64,000 bases of DNA from RI-231 sp041394905 (GCA_041394905.1 JAWKHJ010000002.1:558001-622000), one strand, 5' to 3'; shown: positions 51,583 to 61,731, numbered from the stretch's first letter. Notes: generated by a model from the sequence alone, not told the origin. Numbers and translations are program-made.

Positions 51583-54124
51583 CGGCCGTGTTCGGTTTCT
51601 CGCGCGTGTGGATCGTCAGTCCGCGTAACGGGTTGTGGCCGCCCGGCAGAGCGAAGCTCGTGAGATACCCGACGAAGAAGCAGGTCAAAATGCCGACCAT
51701 GCCGTAGAGGAAGAAGTGCAGGTCGGTCGAGCTCTGCACCCAAGCCAGCACCGCGACACTCGTGAGAGCTCCGGCGAGCGCGCCCGCTCCATTCGCGCGC
51801 GTCGTGAAGATGCCGAGCGCGAACAGTCCCGCCAAACCTGCGCCGAACAAGCTCCATCATGCCCTGGAAGGCGTCCCACAGCGAACCGATTTCGAGCGAC
51901 GCGAGCGCGATGGCCGTGCCGGTCGCCGCCGCTCCCAATAGGGCGGTCAGCGCCTTGGCAAGCCGCAACTTTCGGCGGTCGTCCGCCTCCGGGTTCAGCC
52001 TTCCGTAGAAGTCCGCCGTGATTGCCGTCGCGACCGAGTTCAGGCTCGAGTCCAGCGTCGACATTGACGCCGCAAACACGCCCGCGATCACCAATCCGGC
52101 CAACCCGGCTGGAAGCTGCTGCGAGAGGAACAGCGGAAAGATCGAATCCGTGGGTAGGGAAGGGCTCAGCAGCTCCGGCCTCGCGCGATAGAACGCCCAT
52201 AAGCCGGTCCCCAGCAAGAACAGCATCATCGTCGAGGGGATGATCATCAGTGCGTTGAGCCATACGCCGCGCGCGGCTGAGCGCTCGTCCTTGGTCGTCA
52301 GGTAGCGCTGTACGACGGCTTGGTCCGACGTATAGGGAACGAGATTGTTGAACAAGTTGCCGACCAGCACCACCCAGACCGCCGCCGTCGTGTAGTCCCA
52401 GCTCCAGTTGAAGACGTGAAACTTGTCCGCCGACGTTCCTTGGGCGATCAGCCCGCCAAGGCCGCCATCGATGTCGCCCAAGATCACCACCAAGCTCAGC
52501 AGCGCGCCACCCAGCAGCACGAACACCTGCACGACGTCCGTCCAGATCACCGCTTCGATACCGCCGAGCACCGTGTAGAGCGTCGCCATCACGCCCATCA
52601 TGCAGATCGAGACGTAGACGTCGATCCCGGTCACCGTTGAGAGCGCAATTGCTTGGCAGGAACAGCACGATCGACATGCGCCCAATCTGGAACAAATGAA
52701 CGACGCGCTCGCGAACATGCGGACGGGTAGGTTGAAGCGGCGTTCGAGGTACTATACGCCGCCGTCAGGTTCGTCTGACGAAAGAACGGCAGGTAAAGGA
52801 ACACCACCGGGATCGCAATCAGCACGATCGACAACTGGATCAACAGGTAGACCCAATCCGTTGCATAGACCTTGGCCGGCATTGCCACGAAGCTGATCGA
52901 GCCTCAACTGCGTTCCGTAGATGCTCAACCCTGCCGCCCACCACGGGATGCGCCGGCCAGAAAGAAATCGTCCGTCGTCGATTCGTGCCGCGAAACATAG
53001 AAGCCGATGCCGACCAGCCCCGCGAGATAGAGCACCAGCACCACGTAGTCCAGCGCGGCAAAGCGCGGCTCGACGTCATGCGGACGCCCGGCCCAGACCT
53101 GCGGCGAGCGGTGGCCGGGGCGATCTTCACCGCTCGGCACGACGATGTCGCCCCCAAAGACGACCGCCGTGGTGGTCACCTGACCGAAAGGGGCGTCGCC
53201 CAAGTTGGTCCAGGTGTCGGTGATCGTGTGATAAGCCCAGGTCGCACGCGGAAAGCCGGGATGCTGGTCCCCGAGCGCTTCATTGCGAAAGAAGTTTGAG
53301 CCGTCATCGCCGCCGAAGACGAAGATGTGCGCTGGGCCCCACGCGACCGATGGCGCGGCGACCGTCGCTTGCGGCGGCCCTTGCACCGCGCTCCAGCCTT
53401 CCTCCGGCCGATAGCGGTAGCCATCGCGCAAGAAGCGCCGCGTGGGCTTGCCGTCCGCGTCCGCGAGCAATTCAGCGCCGCTGAACAGATAGACCGCGCC
53501 GTCCTGCGCGGCCATTACGGGTAGGATACGCGCCGGTCCCGGCCAAGGCTCGCGCACCTGCCAGCCTTGCTCGACGTGCGCCAAATCAAGAGCCCAGAAC
53601 GCGTGCAACGCCTCGGTGGACGTGGGAGAGGCTTGGCAGCCCGCAACGTACATCACGTCATTGAGGAAGGCGCCCGCGGCGTTGGCGCATGGCGAGGGCA
53701 GCGGCGGCAACTCGTCGAAACGCGCCTCGCCGTCGAAGCGCACATGCCACACGTCGCGGAAGTGCTCTGTCGCGTTCGAGCCGCCGGCCCACACCGCGCC
53801 GTCCGGCGTCTGGACCGATACGCCATACCCCAGCGGACGCGGCAACGTTCCGGCTTGACTCCATCCTTCGCCCGGCTGGTATGCCCAAATGCGGTCATCC
53901 CATTGCTTCTGCCCGCCAGTAAAGGGCGACACGGGAAAGTTGGCTCCGCCGCCGACTAGCAGGCGCTCGCCCGCAGCCACGAACGGTCCGGCGACGCCTA
54001 GAGGCTCCGGCAAATCGTCGAGCTGTTTCCATTCGATCGGCTCCGCTGCGTGCAACAGCGGAGCAAACAACAAGACTGCCAGCCAACGTCGCAAAACTTG
54101 GGACAGGATAGCGCGCTTACGCAC
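51572..54124 (-). CDS. Cyclically permuted mutarotase (Kelch)/sodium:solute symporter fusion (frameshifted)
   Basis: About 850 residues. N-terminal signal peptide (RRWLAVLLFAPLLHAAEPIE), then a Kelch propeller of about 330 residues (LPEPLGVAGPFVAAGERLLV, GGGANFPVSPFTGGQKQWDD, HIFVFGGDDGSNFFRNEALG) like the NanM/YjhT mutarotases. This is followed in frame by a first helix LDYVVLVLYLAGLVGIGFYV, SRHESTTDDFFLAG and a full SSF transporter of 12-13 helices (AIPVVFLYLPFFRQTNLTAA, YTSDQAVVQRYLTTKDERSA, GVFAASMSTLDSSLNSVATA). The fusion type is known in Bacteroidetes and Planctomycetes and couples sugar mutarotation, for example of sialic acid, to sodium-driven uptake. Shifts near 52915, 52740, 52640 and 51855. 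Ends NTADAV. Confidence 0.85.
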
Positions 54125-54174
54125 TGACGGCGGCGTCTCAGTTTGGCGGCGCGGGGTAAACTAACAAAGAAGCC

Positions 54175-54894
54175 ATGACGCAGCTTGCGCTCGAGTTCGA
54201 AGTCGCCGAGTCGCCAGAAGAAATGTTCGCGCGGGTCTTCCGCACGATGAAGCCGCGCACAGCGCCGCCCGCCTTCCGCGTTCTGTTCAAGCCCTACGCC
54301 AATCTCGATTCGAAGATCCGCCTCGAGGCCGGTCACGAAAAGATCGAGGTGCGCATGAGTGATCAGCTACGCACGGCGCCGGACTCGGTGCGCGAAGCGC
54401 TGGCCTGGGTGCTGTTAGGCAAGCTTTATCGCAAGGCGATCCCGCCCGAAATCGAGCGCAACTACAAGCTGTTCGTCAATCGCGCCGATGTGCGCCGGCG
54501 CGCTCTCGAGCTGCGCCGCGAGCGCGGGCGCAAACGCTTGGTCCACCCCAAAGGCGGCGTCTTCGATCTGGAAGCGATGTTTGCGGACTTGAATGTCCGA
54601 TTCTTCGAGGGCGTCTTGAGCCGGCCTGCTCTAGGCTGGAGTCCCAAGCCGTCGCGGCGCCTGCTGGGCCACTACGATCCGGCGCATCACGCCATCGTCA
54701 TCAGCTCGATCTTCGACACGCCCAAGACGCCGCGCTACGTGGTGGAGTACATCCTCTACCACGAGATGCTGCACATCAAGCATCCGGCGGAATATCGCAC
54801 CGAGCGCCGCTGCGTGCATACACCGGCGTTTCGCGCGGAAGAGAAGCTGTTCCCGCAGTACGGCGAAGCGCTCAAGTACCTCAAGCGCTTCTAA
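54175..54894 (+). CDS. SprT-like/YgjP-like zinc metallopeptidase domain protein
   Basis: 239 residues, intact. The zinc motif H-E-M-L-H at 196-200 is followed by IKHP and a further His in VHTPAFRAEEK, as in SprT/M48-type minigluzincins. The N-terminal part carries LVHPKGGVFDLEAMFADLNV and VRFFEGVLSRPALGWSPKPS. No signal peptide, so cytoplasmic. Function in this family ranges from DNA-protein crosslink repair (SPRTN) to unknown; none can be chosen here. Its stop overlaps the convergent MFS gene's stop by 4 bp. Confidence 0.85.
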   Translation: MTQLALEFEVAESPEEMFARVFRTMKPRTAPPAFRVLFKPYANLDSKIRLEAGHEKIEVRMSDQLRTAPDSVREALAWVLLGKLYRKAIPPEIERNYKLFVNRADVRRRALELRRERGRKRLVHPKGGVFDLEAMFADLNVRFFEGVLSRPALGWSPKPSRRLLGHYDPAHHAIVISSIFDTPKTPRYVVEYILYHEMLHIKHPAEYRTERRCVHTPAFRAEEKLFPQYGEALKYLKRF

Positions 54895-56201
54895 TGCACG
54901 CTCTCGACGTGCTTCGGCTCCGGTAAGAAGAAGCTCGACAAGAACCCGATCACATAGACCGAGAGTCCGACCACCCCCGCCGCAAAGGCCAGCTTCTCCG
55001 GCGGCGTCGCGCCTAGGGGCATTGCTGTCGCCAGCGTAGTCGTGACCCATGCCGCGGATGTGCCGATCATGCGTCCGCCAATGTTCGCTGCAAACCCTTC
55101 TCCCGTGCCGCGCAGGTAGACCGGGTAGACGCCGGGCAAGTAGTTGCCCCAAAAACTGAACTGCGCCACCGTCAGCAAGCCAATCAAAAACGCGCCGTAT
55201 TTGAGCAGCGTCAGGTCATGCATGGCCGCATACCAGAAGACGAACGGCATCACGATGAGGCCCGGGATTTGGAAGATGCGAATCAGGCTGCGCCGGCTGA
55301 CAATGCGCACGACCAGCAGCGCCAGCACGAAGCGCCCGATCAGCCCGCCAATTTCCTGGAACGCCTGCACGCTGCTCACTTGCAGCTCTTGCGCCGGACG
55401 CGCCAAGTCCGCGACCAAGCCCGGCACGATGCGCGGCAAATGCTGGATGGCGCCGAACGCCGCGCCGTAGCTGCACGCAAACATGAGGGTCGTCACAATC
55501 GTGGTGCGGCGGAACTCCGGAGCGAACAATTCGCCTATGCTCGCGCGCTTCAGCGTCCCTTCCGCCTTCTTGCGCGCCCACTCCGGCGACTCCGGCAGGA
55601 ACGGCCGGATGATCATCAGAGGCAGCGCCGGAATCACGCCCGAGATCAGCGTATAGCGCCAAGCCTCATGCCCGCCTTGGATCGCGGGCAGAGACTCGGC
55701 AAAGTGGACCGATGCGGCATATGCGCCCGTCACTAGCAAGCCGCCGATCGACGAAAACGCCTGCGTATACCCCAGCACGCTCTCGCGCTGCTTCGGGTCA
55801 GGGAAGAGCTCGGCCAGCCAGGCCACGGCCGCCACAAATTCCACCGAGACGCCGATGAACGTGGTGCAACGGAACAACAGCAGCCAGCCGGGCGAAGTTG
55901 CATAGCCCGCCGCCATGGCCGAGAACGCATAGAGCAGGATCGACCACACCAGCACTCGTCGCCGGCCCAGAACGTCGGTCAGATAGCCGCCCAACAGGCC
56001 GAAGATGCCGCCTGCCACCGCAGGCAGATAGAACAACTGCCCAACCCAACTGTTGAACTCAGGGCTGCCGGGCGCGGCCCCGGCCAGCTCGAGCAGCGCC
56101 GGCCGCACGATCAACGGCAGCATCAGCAACTCGTAGATGTCGAACGCGAAACCAAGCGCGGCGACGAAACAAATCAGCCATTGAGTGCGGGTGAGTTTCA
56201 C
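54891..56201 (-). CDS. Major facilitator superfamily transporter
   Basis: 436 residues, intact, about 12 transmembrane segments. Begins MKLTRTQWLICFVAALGFAF with DIYELLMLPLI in helix 1, loop 2-3 motif GGYLTDVLGRRRVLVWSILL (MFS motif A: G-x-x-x-D-x-x-G-R-R), and loop 8-9 region RIVSRRSLIRIFQIPG. The helix-1 pattern and ELFPDPKQRESVLGYTQAFS resemble the sugar/organic-acid:H+ symporter subgroup. Inner membrane. The substrate cannot be assigned; no catabolic gene is next to it. Confidence 0.85.
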   Translation of the reverse strand: MKLTRTQWLICFVAALGFAFDIYELLMLPLIVRPALLELAGAAPGSPEFNSWVGQLFYLPAVAGGIFGLLGGYLTDVLGRRRVLVWSILLYAFSAMAAGYATSPGWLLLFRCTTFIGVSVEFVAAVAWLAELFPDPKQRESVLGYTQAFSSIGGLLVTGAYAASVHFAESLPAIQGGHEAWRYTLISGVIPALPLMIIRPFLPESPEWARKKAEGTLKRASIGELFAPEFRRTTIVTTLMFACSYGAAFGAIQHLPRIVPGLVADLARPAQELQVSSVQAFQEIGGLIGRFVLALLVVRIVSRRSLIRIFQIPGLIVMPFVFWYAAMHDLTLLKYGAFLIGLLTVAQFSFWGNYLPGVYPVYLRGTGEGFAANIGGRMIGTSAAWVTTTLATAMPLGATPPEKLAFAAGVVGLSVYVIGFLSSFFLPEPKHVESVH

Positions 56202-56384
56202 TTGGGCGAGAGCTCCTCGAGACCAGGGGCGAAGCCGATAGTCTACGCTTTCCCGGCGCCCGCCGTCGAATCGCCGCCCCTGGGAGAGTTCCTGAGCCCC
56301 GGCGCACCGAGCCTTAGTGGGGACGGAACTTTCGATCCATGGATCTTTGCACCGCTTTGGGGCGATAAGAGAAGGGAACCGCCC

Positions 56385-56501
56385 ATGCGAGCCGCATTCC
56401 AGATTTTCGGTCCGCGCCCTTTGGCCATTCTTGCCGGCTCGGTGGGCTACGCCTTGCTGACCGGCTTCATGCTAGGGCTGATCGCCGCCCGCCTCTCCTA
56501 G
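56385..56501 (+). CDS. Predicted 38-residue single-span membrane peptide
   Basis: ATG 56385 to TAG 56501, preceded by AGAAGGGAA, a fair ribosome-binding site. MRAAFQIFGPRPLAILAGSV, GYALLTGFMLGLIAARLS: short cytoplasmic start with Arg/Pro, then one long hydrophobic helix ending in a basic residue. It lies between the divergent MFS gene and priA on the priA strand, 40 bp before the priA start. No family recognised. Composition and spacing favour a real small gene but chance cannot be excluded at this length. Confidence 0.45.
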   Translation: MRAAFQIFGPRPLAILAGSVGYALLTGFMLGLIAARLS

Positions 56502-56541
56502 CGCCGAACGGCGTCCCCAGCCGTCTCGCTACCCTCAGAGG

Positions 56542-58956
56542 GTGAGCCGCTACTGCGACGTAGCCCTGCCCGTCCCGCTGGACCAGTCGTTCACCTACGA
56601 GCTGGTTGAGACGCTGCGTCACCGCGTCCTCCCTGGGGCGCGCGTATTGGCCCCATTCGGTCCTCGCAAGCTCACTGGAGTAGTCGTCCGTTGCCATGAC
56701 GAGCCTCCCGAGCAGCAGGCGCGCCAGATCATCCGCCTGCTCGACGAAGAGCCCGCGCTCAGCGAAGAGCTCCTCCGCCTGGGCCGCTGGGTGGCGGACT
56801 ACTACTGCGCGCCCATCGGCGAGACGCTCAAGACGATGCTGCCGCTCGGCGTGGAGATTAAGGAAACCAAGGTCGTCCGGTTGACGCCACGCGGCGCCGA
56901 AGCCGCGGCGCAATTCTCGGCGGCCGTCTCGGCCGACGACCCAGTCGTACGTGTGCTGCGCGCGCTCGAGCGCAAGCCGCTCAACCTGCCCTACTTCAAG
57001 CGCAAGTTCCCCGATTCCGCCTCCGTGCTGCGCAGTCTCAAGCGTAAAGGCTACCTGACCATCCAAGTCGAGGTGGAGGAGCGCGACCCTTTACGCGCCC
57101 GCGACGGACGCTTGATGGTGTCGGCCGGCGACCCGTCCAAAGCGCCTTCGAAGGCCACCAAGGGCGAGCGATGGCTGCTGGACTACTTAGCCGCGCATCC
57201 GGGTGAGCACGACATCGAATCGCTGGCTGTTGAGCGCAAGGACGTCTCGCGTGTGGCGAAGAAGCTCGAGCGCTCCGGGGCTGTGACCATGCGCGTTGAG
57301 CGCAAGCCCGTCGCCAAGGCTTCCGCGGACCACCGGGTCACCTTGAACGCTTCGCAGCAGCAGGCCTATGACGCGGTCGCGGCCTCCATCCACTCCGGCG
57401 CCTACAAGGCGTTCCTGCTCCACGGCGTCACCGGTTCGGGCAAGACGGAAGTCTATTTGCGCTCGATCGACGCCGCTCTCGAAGCGGGTAAGAGCGCCAT
57501 GCTGCTCGTGCCCGAGATCGCGTTGACGCCGCAAGTCGCCTCGCAGTTCTTTGCGCGCTTCGGCGACCGCGTCGCCATCCTGCACAGCGCCTTCACCGGC
57601 TGGCAGCGCTCCGAGCAGTGGCGTCGCATCCGCTCCGGCGAAGCGCGCGTCGTCGTGGGAACGCGCTCGGGCGTCTTCGCGCCGGTCACCAATCTCGGCC
57701 TCGTCATCGTCGACGAAGAGCACGAGTCGAGCTACAAGCAGGAAGAGACGCCGCGCTACCACGGGCGCAACGTCGCCATCGTGCGCGCCGCCGAAGCCGG
57801 CGCCACCGTGCTGCTCGGCTCCGCCACTCCCAGTCTCGAATCGCGCTACAACGTCGAACTCGGCAAGTACGAGCTGCTCGAGATGCCCGAGCGTATCGCG
57901 CAGCGCCCCATGCCCGTCGTCGAAGTCGTCGACATGCGCGACGAGTTCGTCGAGACGCGCCGCAATGACATGTTTTCGCGCGCTCTGCTCGACGAGCTCG
58001 AGCAGAAGCTCGGCGCGGGCGAGCAGACGATGGTGCTGCTCAACCGGCGCGGCTTTTCGATGTATGTGATGTGCCGCAAATGCGGCGAGCGCGTGCAGTG
58101 CGAGAACTGCTCGGTCACGCTCACCTACCACAAGCGCGAGCACCGTCTGCTGTGCCACTACTGCGACTACGCCGCGCCCGTGCCATCGAAGTGCCCGGCT
58201 TGCTCGAGCGAGTACATGCACTTCCAGGGCTCCGGCTCGGAGAAAGTCGAGGATGAGCTGCGCCGGCTCTTCGCCAAGGCTCGCATCGCGCGGCTGGACC
58301 GGGACACGGTGAAGGGGCGCGACCACTACGAGACGGTCCTGCAAGCCTTCCGCGAGCATCGCTACGACATTCTCGTTGGCACGCAGATGATCGCCAAGGG
58401 ACACGACATTCCCAACGTCACCCTCGTCGGCGTGGTTTCGGCGGACGTCGGTCTCGGCATCCCGGACTTTCGCGCTGCCGAGCGGACGTTTCAACTATTG
58501 ACCCAGGTGGCCGGCCGCGCCGGCCGCGGCGTCTTGCCGGGCAAGGTCGTCATGCAGACTTACGAGCCCGGCCACTACGCCATCCGCTTTGCGGCCAAGC
58601 AGGACTACAAGACCTTCTACGAGAAGGAAATGTACTACCGCCGCCAGATGCACTACCCGCCATTCGCCGCGCTGGCGATGATGATGGTGCGCAGCCAGAA
58701 ACTCGAAGAAGCCCTGGCTTGGAGCGGACGCCTGGGGCGTCACCTGCAGGACCTTCCCGACGGCGTCTACATGCAAGGCCCGGCTGCGGCCTCCGTCCAC
58801 AAGCTCAAGACCGAGTACCGCTACCAGTTCCTACTCAAGGCGCGCAATCGCAGCGTGCTCAACCAGGTGCTGCGCAAGGCGCGAGCCTACGCCCAGGACG
58901 AGGGCTGGCCTCCCACCGCCCTCATCCTCGACGTCGACCCGATGAGCTTGCTGTAA
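56542..58956 (+). CDS. priA: Primosomal protein N' (replication restart helicase PriA)
   Basis: 804 residues, intact, GTG start at 56542. DNA helicase that reloads the replisome at stalled forks. N-terminal 3'-DNA-binding domain (YCDVALPVPLDQSFTYELVE), winged helix region, helicase lobe 1 with Walker A LLHGVTGSGKTEVYLRSIDA (about residue 295), VPEIALTPQVASQFF, and DEEH at 391-394. The zinc-binding insertion has Cys pairs CRKCGERVQCENC and LCHYCDYAAPVPSKCPAC. Lobe 2 has RIARLDRDTVKGRDHYETVL, VGTQMIAKGHDIPNVTLVGV and LLTQVAGRAGRGVLPGKVVM. C-terminal domain ends LILDVDPMSLL. No frameshift. Confidence 0.96.
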   Translation: MSRYCDVALPVPLDQSFTYELVETLRHRVLPGARVLAPFGPRKLTGVVVRCHDEPPEQQARQIIRLLDEEPALSEELLRLGRWVADYYCAPIGETLKTMLPLGVEIKETKVVRLTPRGAEAAAQFSAAVSADDPVVRVLRALERKPLNLPYFKRKFPDSASVLRSLKRKGYLTIQVEVEERDPLRARDGRLMVSAGDPSKAPSKATKGERWLLDYLAAHPGEHDIESLAVERKDVSRVAKKLERSGAVTMRVERKPVAKASADHRVTLNASQQQAYDAVAASIHSGAYKAFLLHGVTGSGKTEVYLRSIDAALEAGKSAMLLVPEIALTPQVASQFFARFGDRVAILHSAFTGWQRSEQWRRIRSGEARVVVGTRSGVFAPVTNLGLVIVDEEHESSYKQEETPRYHGRNVAIVRAAEAGATVLLGSATPSLESRYNVELGKYELLEMPERIAQRPMPVVEVVDMRDEFVETRRNDMFSRALLDELEQKLGAGEQTMVLLNRRGFSMYVMCRKCGERVQCENCSVTLTYHKREHRLLCHYCDYAAPVPSKCPACSSEYMHFQGSGSEKVEDELRRLFAKARIARLDRDTVKGRDHYETVLQAFREHRYDILVGTQMIAKGHDIPNVTLVGVVSADVGLGIPDFRAAERTFQLLTQVAGRAGRGVLPGKVVMQTYEPGHYAIRFAAKQDYKTFYEKEMYYRRQMHYPPFAALAMMMVRSQKLEEALAWSGRLGRHLQDLPDGVYMQGPAAASVHKLKTEYRYQFLLKARNRSVLNQVLRKARAYAQDEGWPPTALILDVDPMSLL

Positions 58957-58962
58957 ACGCTT

Positions 58963-61371
58963 CTAGAACCGAACCTCCAAGCCCACGACGCCCCAGCGTC
59001 CCGGCGCCTGGAAACCGTTCTCGTAATACGTCTTGCCTAACACGTTCTCGGCCTTGCCGTAGAGCCGTAAGGTCACGTTCTCCGTCGCCGGCAGGTCGTA
59101 GCTCGTCACGACGTCCGCCTTGCGTGGTCCGCCGAAGGAGTAAGGCCGCGCCGCGCCGAAGAACACGAAAGGATAGCTGGACGCCGCGAAGAAGTCCGTG
59201 GTCACGGTCATCCGCCCGATGCGCTGGTTCACGACGAACGAAATCATGTGGCCGGAAATGCCGAGCATGTCGAAGAAGTCCGAACCGAAGGTCGGCCGGT
59301 TGAGCTCGGCATTCGTGTACGTGTACGAGGCCGTTGCGTTGAACCCGCGCCAAGCGGAGAACGCCGAGCTCAGCTCGGCGCCGCGCGAGGTTCCGCCGCC
59401 GGTGTTGCGGTAACCGCCGAAGCGTCCGTAGGGATCTGTCGTAGGCTCGATCAAGCCTGAAAAGTCGAAGAAGATCGACTCTTGCAGCCGCGTGTAGAAC
59501 CAGGTCGCACTCACCCGCGCCTTCGAGCTTGCGAAGTACTGATCTACGCCTCCGTCCACGCTGATTGAGCGCTCCGGCGCCAGCAGCGGATCGCCGTACG
59601 CGCTGAACGAGCCGGCGTAGAACGATGCCCCGAAGCGCTCATACGCCGCCGGATTGCGATACGAGTTGCCCACATGCCCGCGCAACTTCGTACCCGAGCC
59701 GCGCAGGAAGTACGACAGCGACGCATCGCCCGTCAGCGCGCCCTTCGGACGAGAAAACTCTTTCCCGTCATACGGCGTCGTTCCCCCTTCGAAGCGAGGC
59801 GCGCTCAAATGCGCCGACTGCGCACGGCCGGAAAGAAGCAACTGCAACCGCCCGTCGAGCCAACGAATCTGATCCTGCGCGTAGATGGCTTGTGTTCGCT
59901 GGTGGAGGATCGCGCGATCGTTGGGGCGCAGTGCGAAGTCTGGGTTCTCGTCCGTGTTGAAGTTCTCGTAGCGTTCACGCTCGAGCTCATAGCCCAACGT
60001 GAAGAGGTTTGCGGAGCCCGCGCCGAAACGTCCAACCGCACCCAGTGTGTCCGTGCCGCCTTCATAGAGGCTTGCGTTGCTATACACGGGGTCCCACGCG
60101 CTGCGACCGGCCGGACCATCACGGAAACTGCGGTCGGTGCGCACGCCGCTGTAGCTGAGCTCGAGCGAAGAGCGGGCGGTGATCTCCTGCCGCAGCCGCA
60201 GCGCGCCGGCGAAGAAGCGCGCCGTGCGGCGATTGTCCGGATCGTTGAAGCCTTGGATGAAGGTCGCGTTCCCTGGCGAGAAGCTCTCGCCGCTCTCGTA
60301 GCGGTGTCGCTCCGCGGGGCTCAAGCCTGTCGCCGCAATCAAGCCCGTCGTCGGGATGCTGACGTTGAGCGAAGGGTCGGTGGTCGGGCTCTCGTTGAGC
60401 GCGGCAAACGCGTCCGCGCCGAACACGCGGCCCGAGAGGCTGAGCTTCGGAGTGAAGCTCCAGCGCGCGAAGCCTTGCGTGCTCGTGTTGCGCGCCGGGT
60501 CGAATCCGTCCACGCCGCGGCTCACGTTCATGTGCGCCAGTCCGCCGGAGTAGAGCAAGCGATCGTCCATCGCACCGCCGCCCACGCGCGCTACACCACG
60601 CAAGAAGCCCAGCCCGCCGCCCTCGGCGCGCACTTCGCCATGCGGCTTGCCGCCGCCCGCATCCGTGCGAATGTTGATCACGCCGCCCATCGCATGCGAG
60701 CCGTAGAGCGACGAGCCCGATCCGCGTACGACTTCGATGCTTTCGCTGTCGACGTTCATCAGGTCCGAAGCGAAGGCCGTTGCGTCGCCTTGGATCGACG
60801 CGGCGTCGCGGAAGCGAAAGCCATCGACCAGGATGGCCGTATCCTGTTCGCGCATGCCACGGAAGCGCAGGATGACCAAGCTGCCCGGACCTCCATGCTG
60901 GATCACGCGTAAGCCGGGAGTCGGCCGCAAAGCTTCGCTCACCTGGGCTTCGTCACGCCGGCTGATGTCGCCGGCGTCCACCAGGTCCGCCGCCTTTCCG
61001 ATCTCGTCGAGCGCAAGCGGAGTGGCCGATGCCGTGACGAGCACTTTGCTGTGCGGTCCACGTACCGCGAGCGTGATGTTTTGCTCGATCGCGTTTGCTT
61101 CGAGAATAATTTCGACGGCCGCACTGAGCGCGCCATCTTCCGATTCCGCTTCGATGAGGTATTCACCAGGCGCCAACGCATCGAAGACGTAAGCGCCTTC
61201 CGCGTTGCTCGTCGTGGAGATGGGTGCGACCGCCGTACGGTCATACGCCCGCACGGCCGCGCGTGTCACGCTGCGTCCATCGGGGTCGAGAATGCGGCCA
61301 TGAAGCTCTGCCGCCGAGATCGAAGAAGAGGAGCCGGCGACAGCAACCAACGCCGCCGGAAGAAAGAGCAT
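58963..61371 (-). CDS. BtuB-like TonB-dependent receptor with N-terminal CarboxypepD_reg domain
   Basis: About 802 residues from ATG 61371 (MLFLPAALVAVAGSSSSISA). GTG 61413 and TTG 61491 extend the frame but lie at, or upstream of, a terminator-like hairpin. Then a CarboxypepD_reg domain (ELHGRILDPDGRSVTRAAVR, YVFDALAPGEYLIEAESEDG), plug domain (ALRPTPGLRVIQHGGPGSL, LRFRGMREQDTAILVDGFRF, IEVVRGSGSSLYGSHAMGGV) and a 22-strand-type barrel ending VVGLEVRF. The cobalamin riboswitch about 165 bp upstream on the same strand indicates uptake of vitamin B12 or another corrinoid. The added regulatory domain is not part of E. coli BtuB. No frameshift; btuC/D/F are not in the window. Confidence 0.9.
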   Translation of the reverse strand: MLFLPAALVAVAGSSSSISAAELHGRILDPDGRSVTRAAVRAYDRTAVAPISTTSNAEGAYVFDALAPGEYLIEAESEDGALSAAVEIILEANAIEQNITLAVRGPHSKVLVTASATPLALDEIGKAADLVDAGDISRRDEAQVSEALRPTPGLRVIQHGGPGSLVILRFRGMREQDTAILVDGFRFRDAASIQGDATAFASDLMNVDSESIEVVRGSGSSLYGSHAMGGVINIRTDAGGGKPHGEVRAEGGGLGFLRGVARVGGGAMDDRLLYSGGLAHMNVSRGVDGFDPARNTSTQGFARWSFTPKLSLSGRVFGADAFAALNESPTTDPSLNVSIPTTGLIAATGLSPAERHRYESGESFSPGNATFIQGFNDPDNRRTARFFAGALRLRQEITARSSLELSYSGVRTDRSFRDGPAGRSAWDPVYSNASLYEGGTDTLGAVGRFGAGSANLFTLGYELERERYENFNTDENPDFALRPNDRAILHQRTQAIYAQDQIRWLDGRLQLLLSGRAQSAHLSAPRFEGGTTPYDGKEFSRPKGALTGDASLSYFLRGSGTKLRGHVGNSYRNPAAYERFGASFYAGSFSAYGDPLLAPERSISVDGGVDQYFASSKARVSATWFYTRLQESIFFDFSGLIEPTTDPYGRFGGYRNTGGGTSRGAELSSAFSAWRGFNATASYTYTNAELNRPTFGSDFFDMLGISGHMISFVVNQRIGRMTVTTDFFAASSYPFVFFGAARPYSFGGPRKADVVTSYDLPATENVTLRLYGKAENVLGKTYYENGFQAPGRWGVVGLEVRF

Positions 61372-61407
61372 CCAACCGCACGTTCCTCGCGTGCGGCGGA
61401 CATTTAC

Positions 61408-61453
61408 GTCCACAAACAAATGGCCCTCGCTGACGTCCGCGGACGAGCAAGGG
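61408..61453 (-). terminator. Expression-platform terminator of the cobalamin riboswitch
   Basis: On the minus strand CCCTTGCT-CGTCCG pairs imperfectly with CGGACG-TCAGCGAGGG (61424-61453), followed by CCATTTGTTTGTGG. It lies between the riboswitch core and the receptor start, the usual place for a ligand-dependent terminator. The T-tract is interrupted, so the exact mechanism (transcription versus translation) is open. Confidence 0.5.
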
Positions 61454-61535
61454 CGCTGGGGTCGGGCCTTACTGCAAAAGGCTTTCGACAACCGGCGAAC
61501 CCCGTTCTCCGCGGGCGATTCGTACCGTATGTCGC

Positions 61536-61728
61536 TTTTGGCAGGTCTCCTGGCTGACGGCTCTCGAAGACTTCAAGTCTTCTGCGCTTCTCCTCGCCTT
61601 CCCTAGCTCGTGTCATGAGCCCAGTGGCGTTTGTGAGGAGTCGCTAACCGCTTACAGTGGCGGGACCGCGCCGGCTTCACACCGGACTTCCCTTTTAAGC
61701 CCTTCTTATCGGGCGCCGAAAGCTTCTT
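61536..61728 (-). ncRNA. Cobalamin riboswitch
   Basis: Minus-strand sequence carries the diagnostic blocks of the RF00174 class in order: AAAAGGGAAG with a CCGGTG segment, GCGCGGTCCCGCCACTGTA, GCCACTGG, GGGAAGGC, a variable stem with GAAGACTTGAAGTCTTC, and the B12-box end AGCCAGGAGACCTGCC. It controls the receptor gene directly downstream. Ligand binding normally represses expression when corrinoid is plentiful. Confidence 0.95.
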
Positions 61729-61731
61729 CCG

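Noticed and set aside
57187..58494. 435-codon minus-strand frame opposite priA
   Set aside because: Shadow of priA, whose Walker, DEEH and zinc motifs are all present on the plus strand.
59674..60912. 412-codon plus-strand frame opposite the BtuB-like receptor
   Set aside because: Shadow; extreme Arg/Ala content and no motif, with the receptor intact on the other strand.
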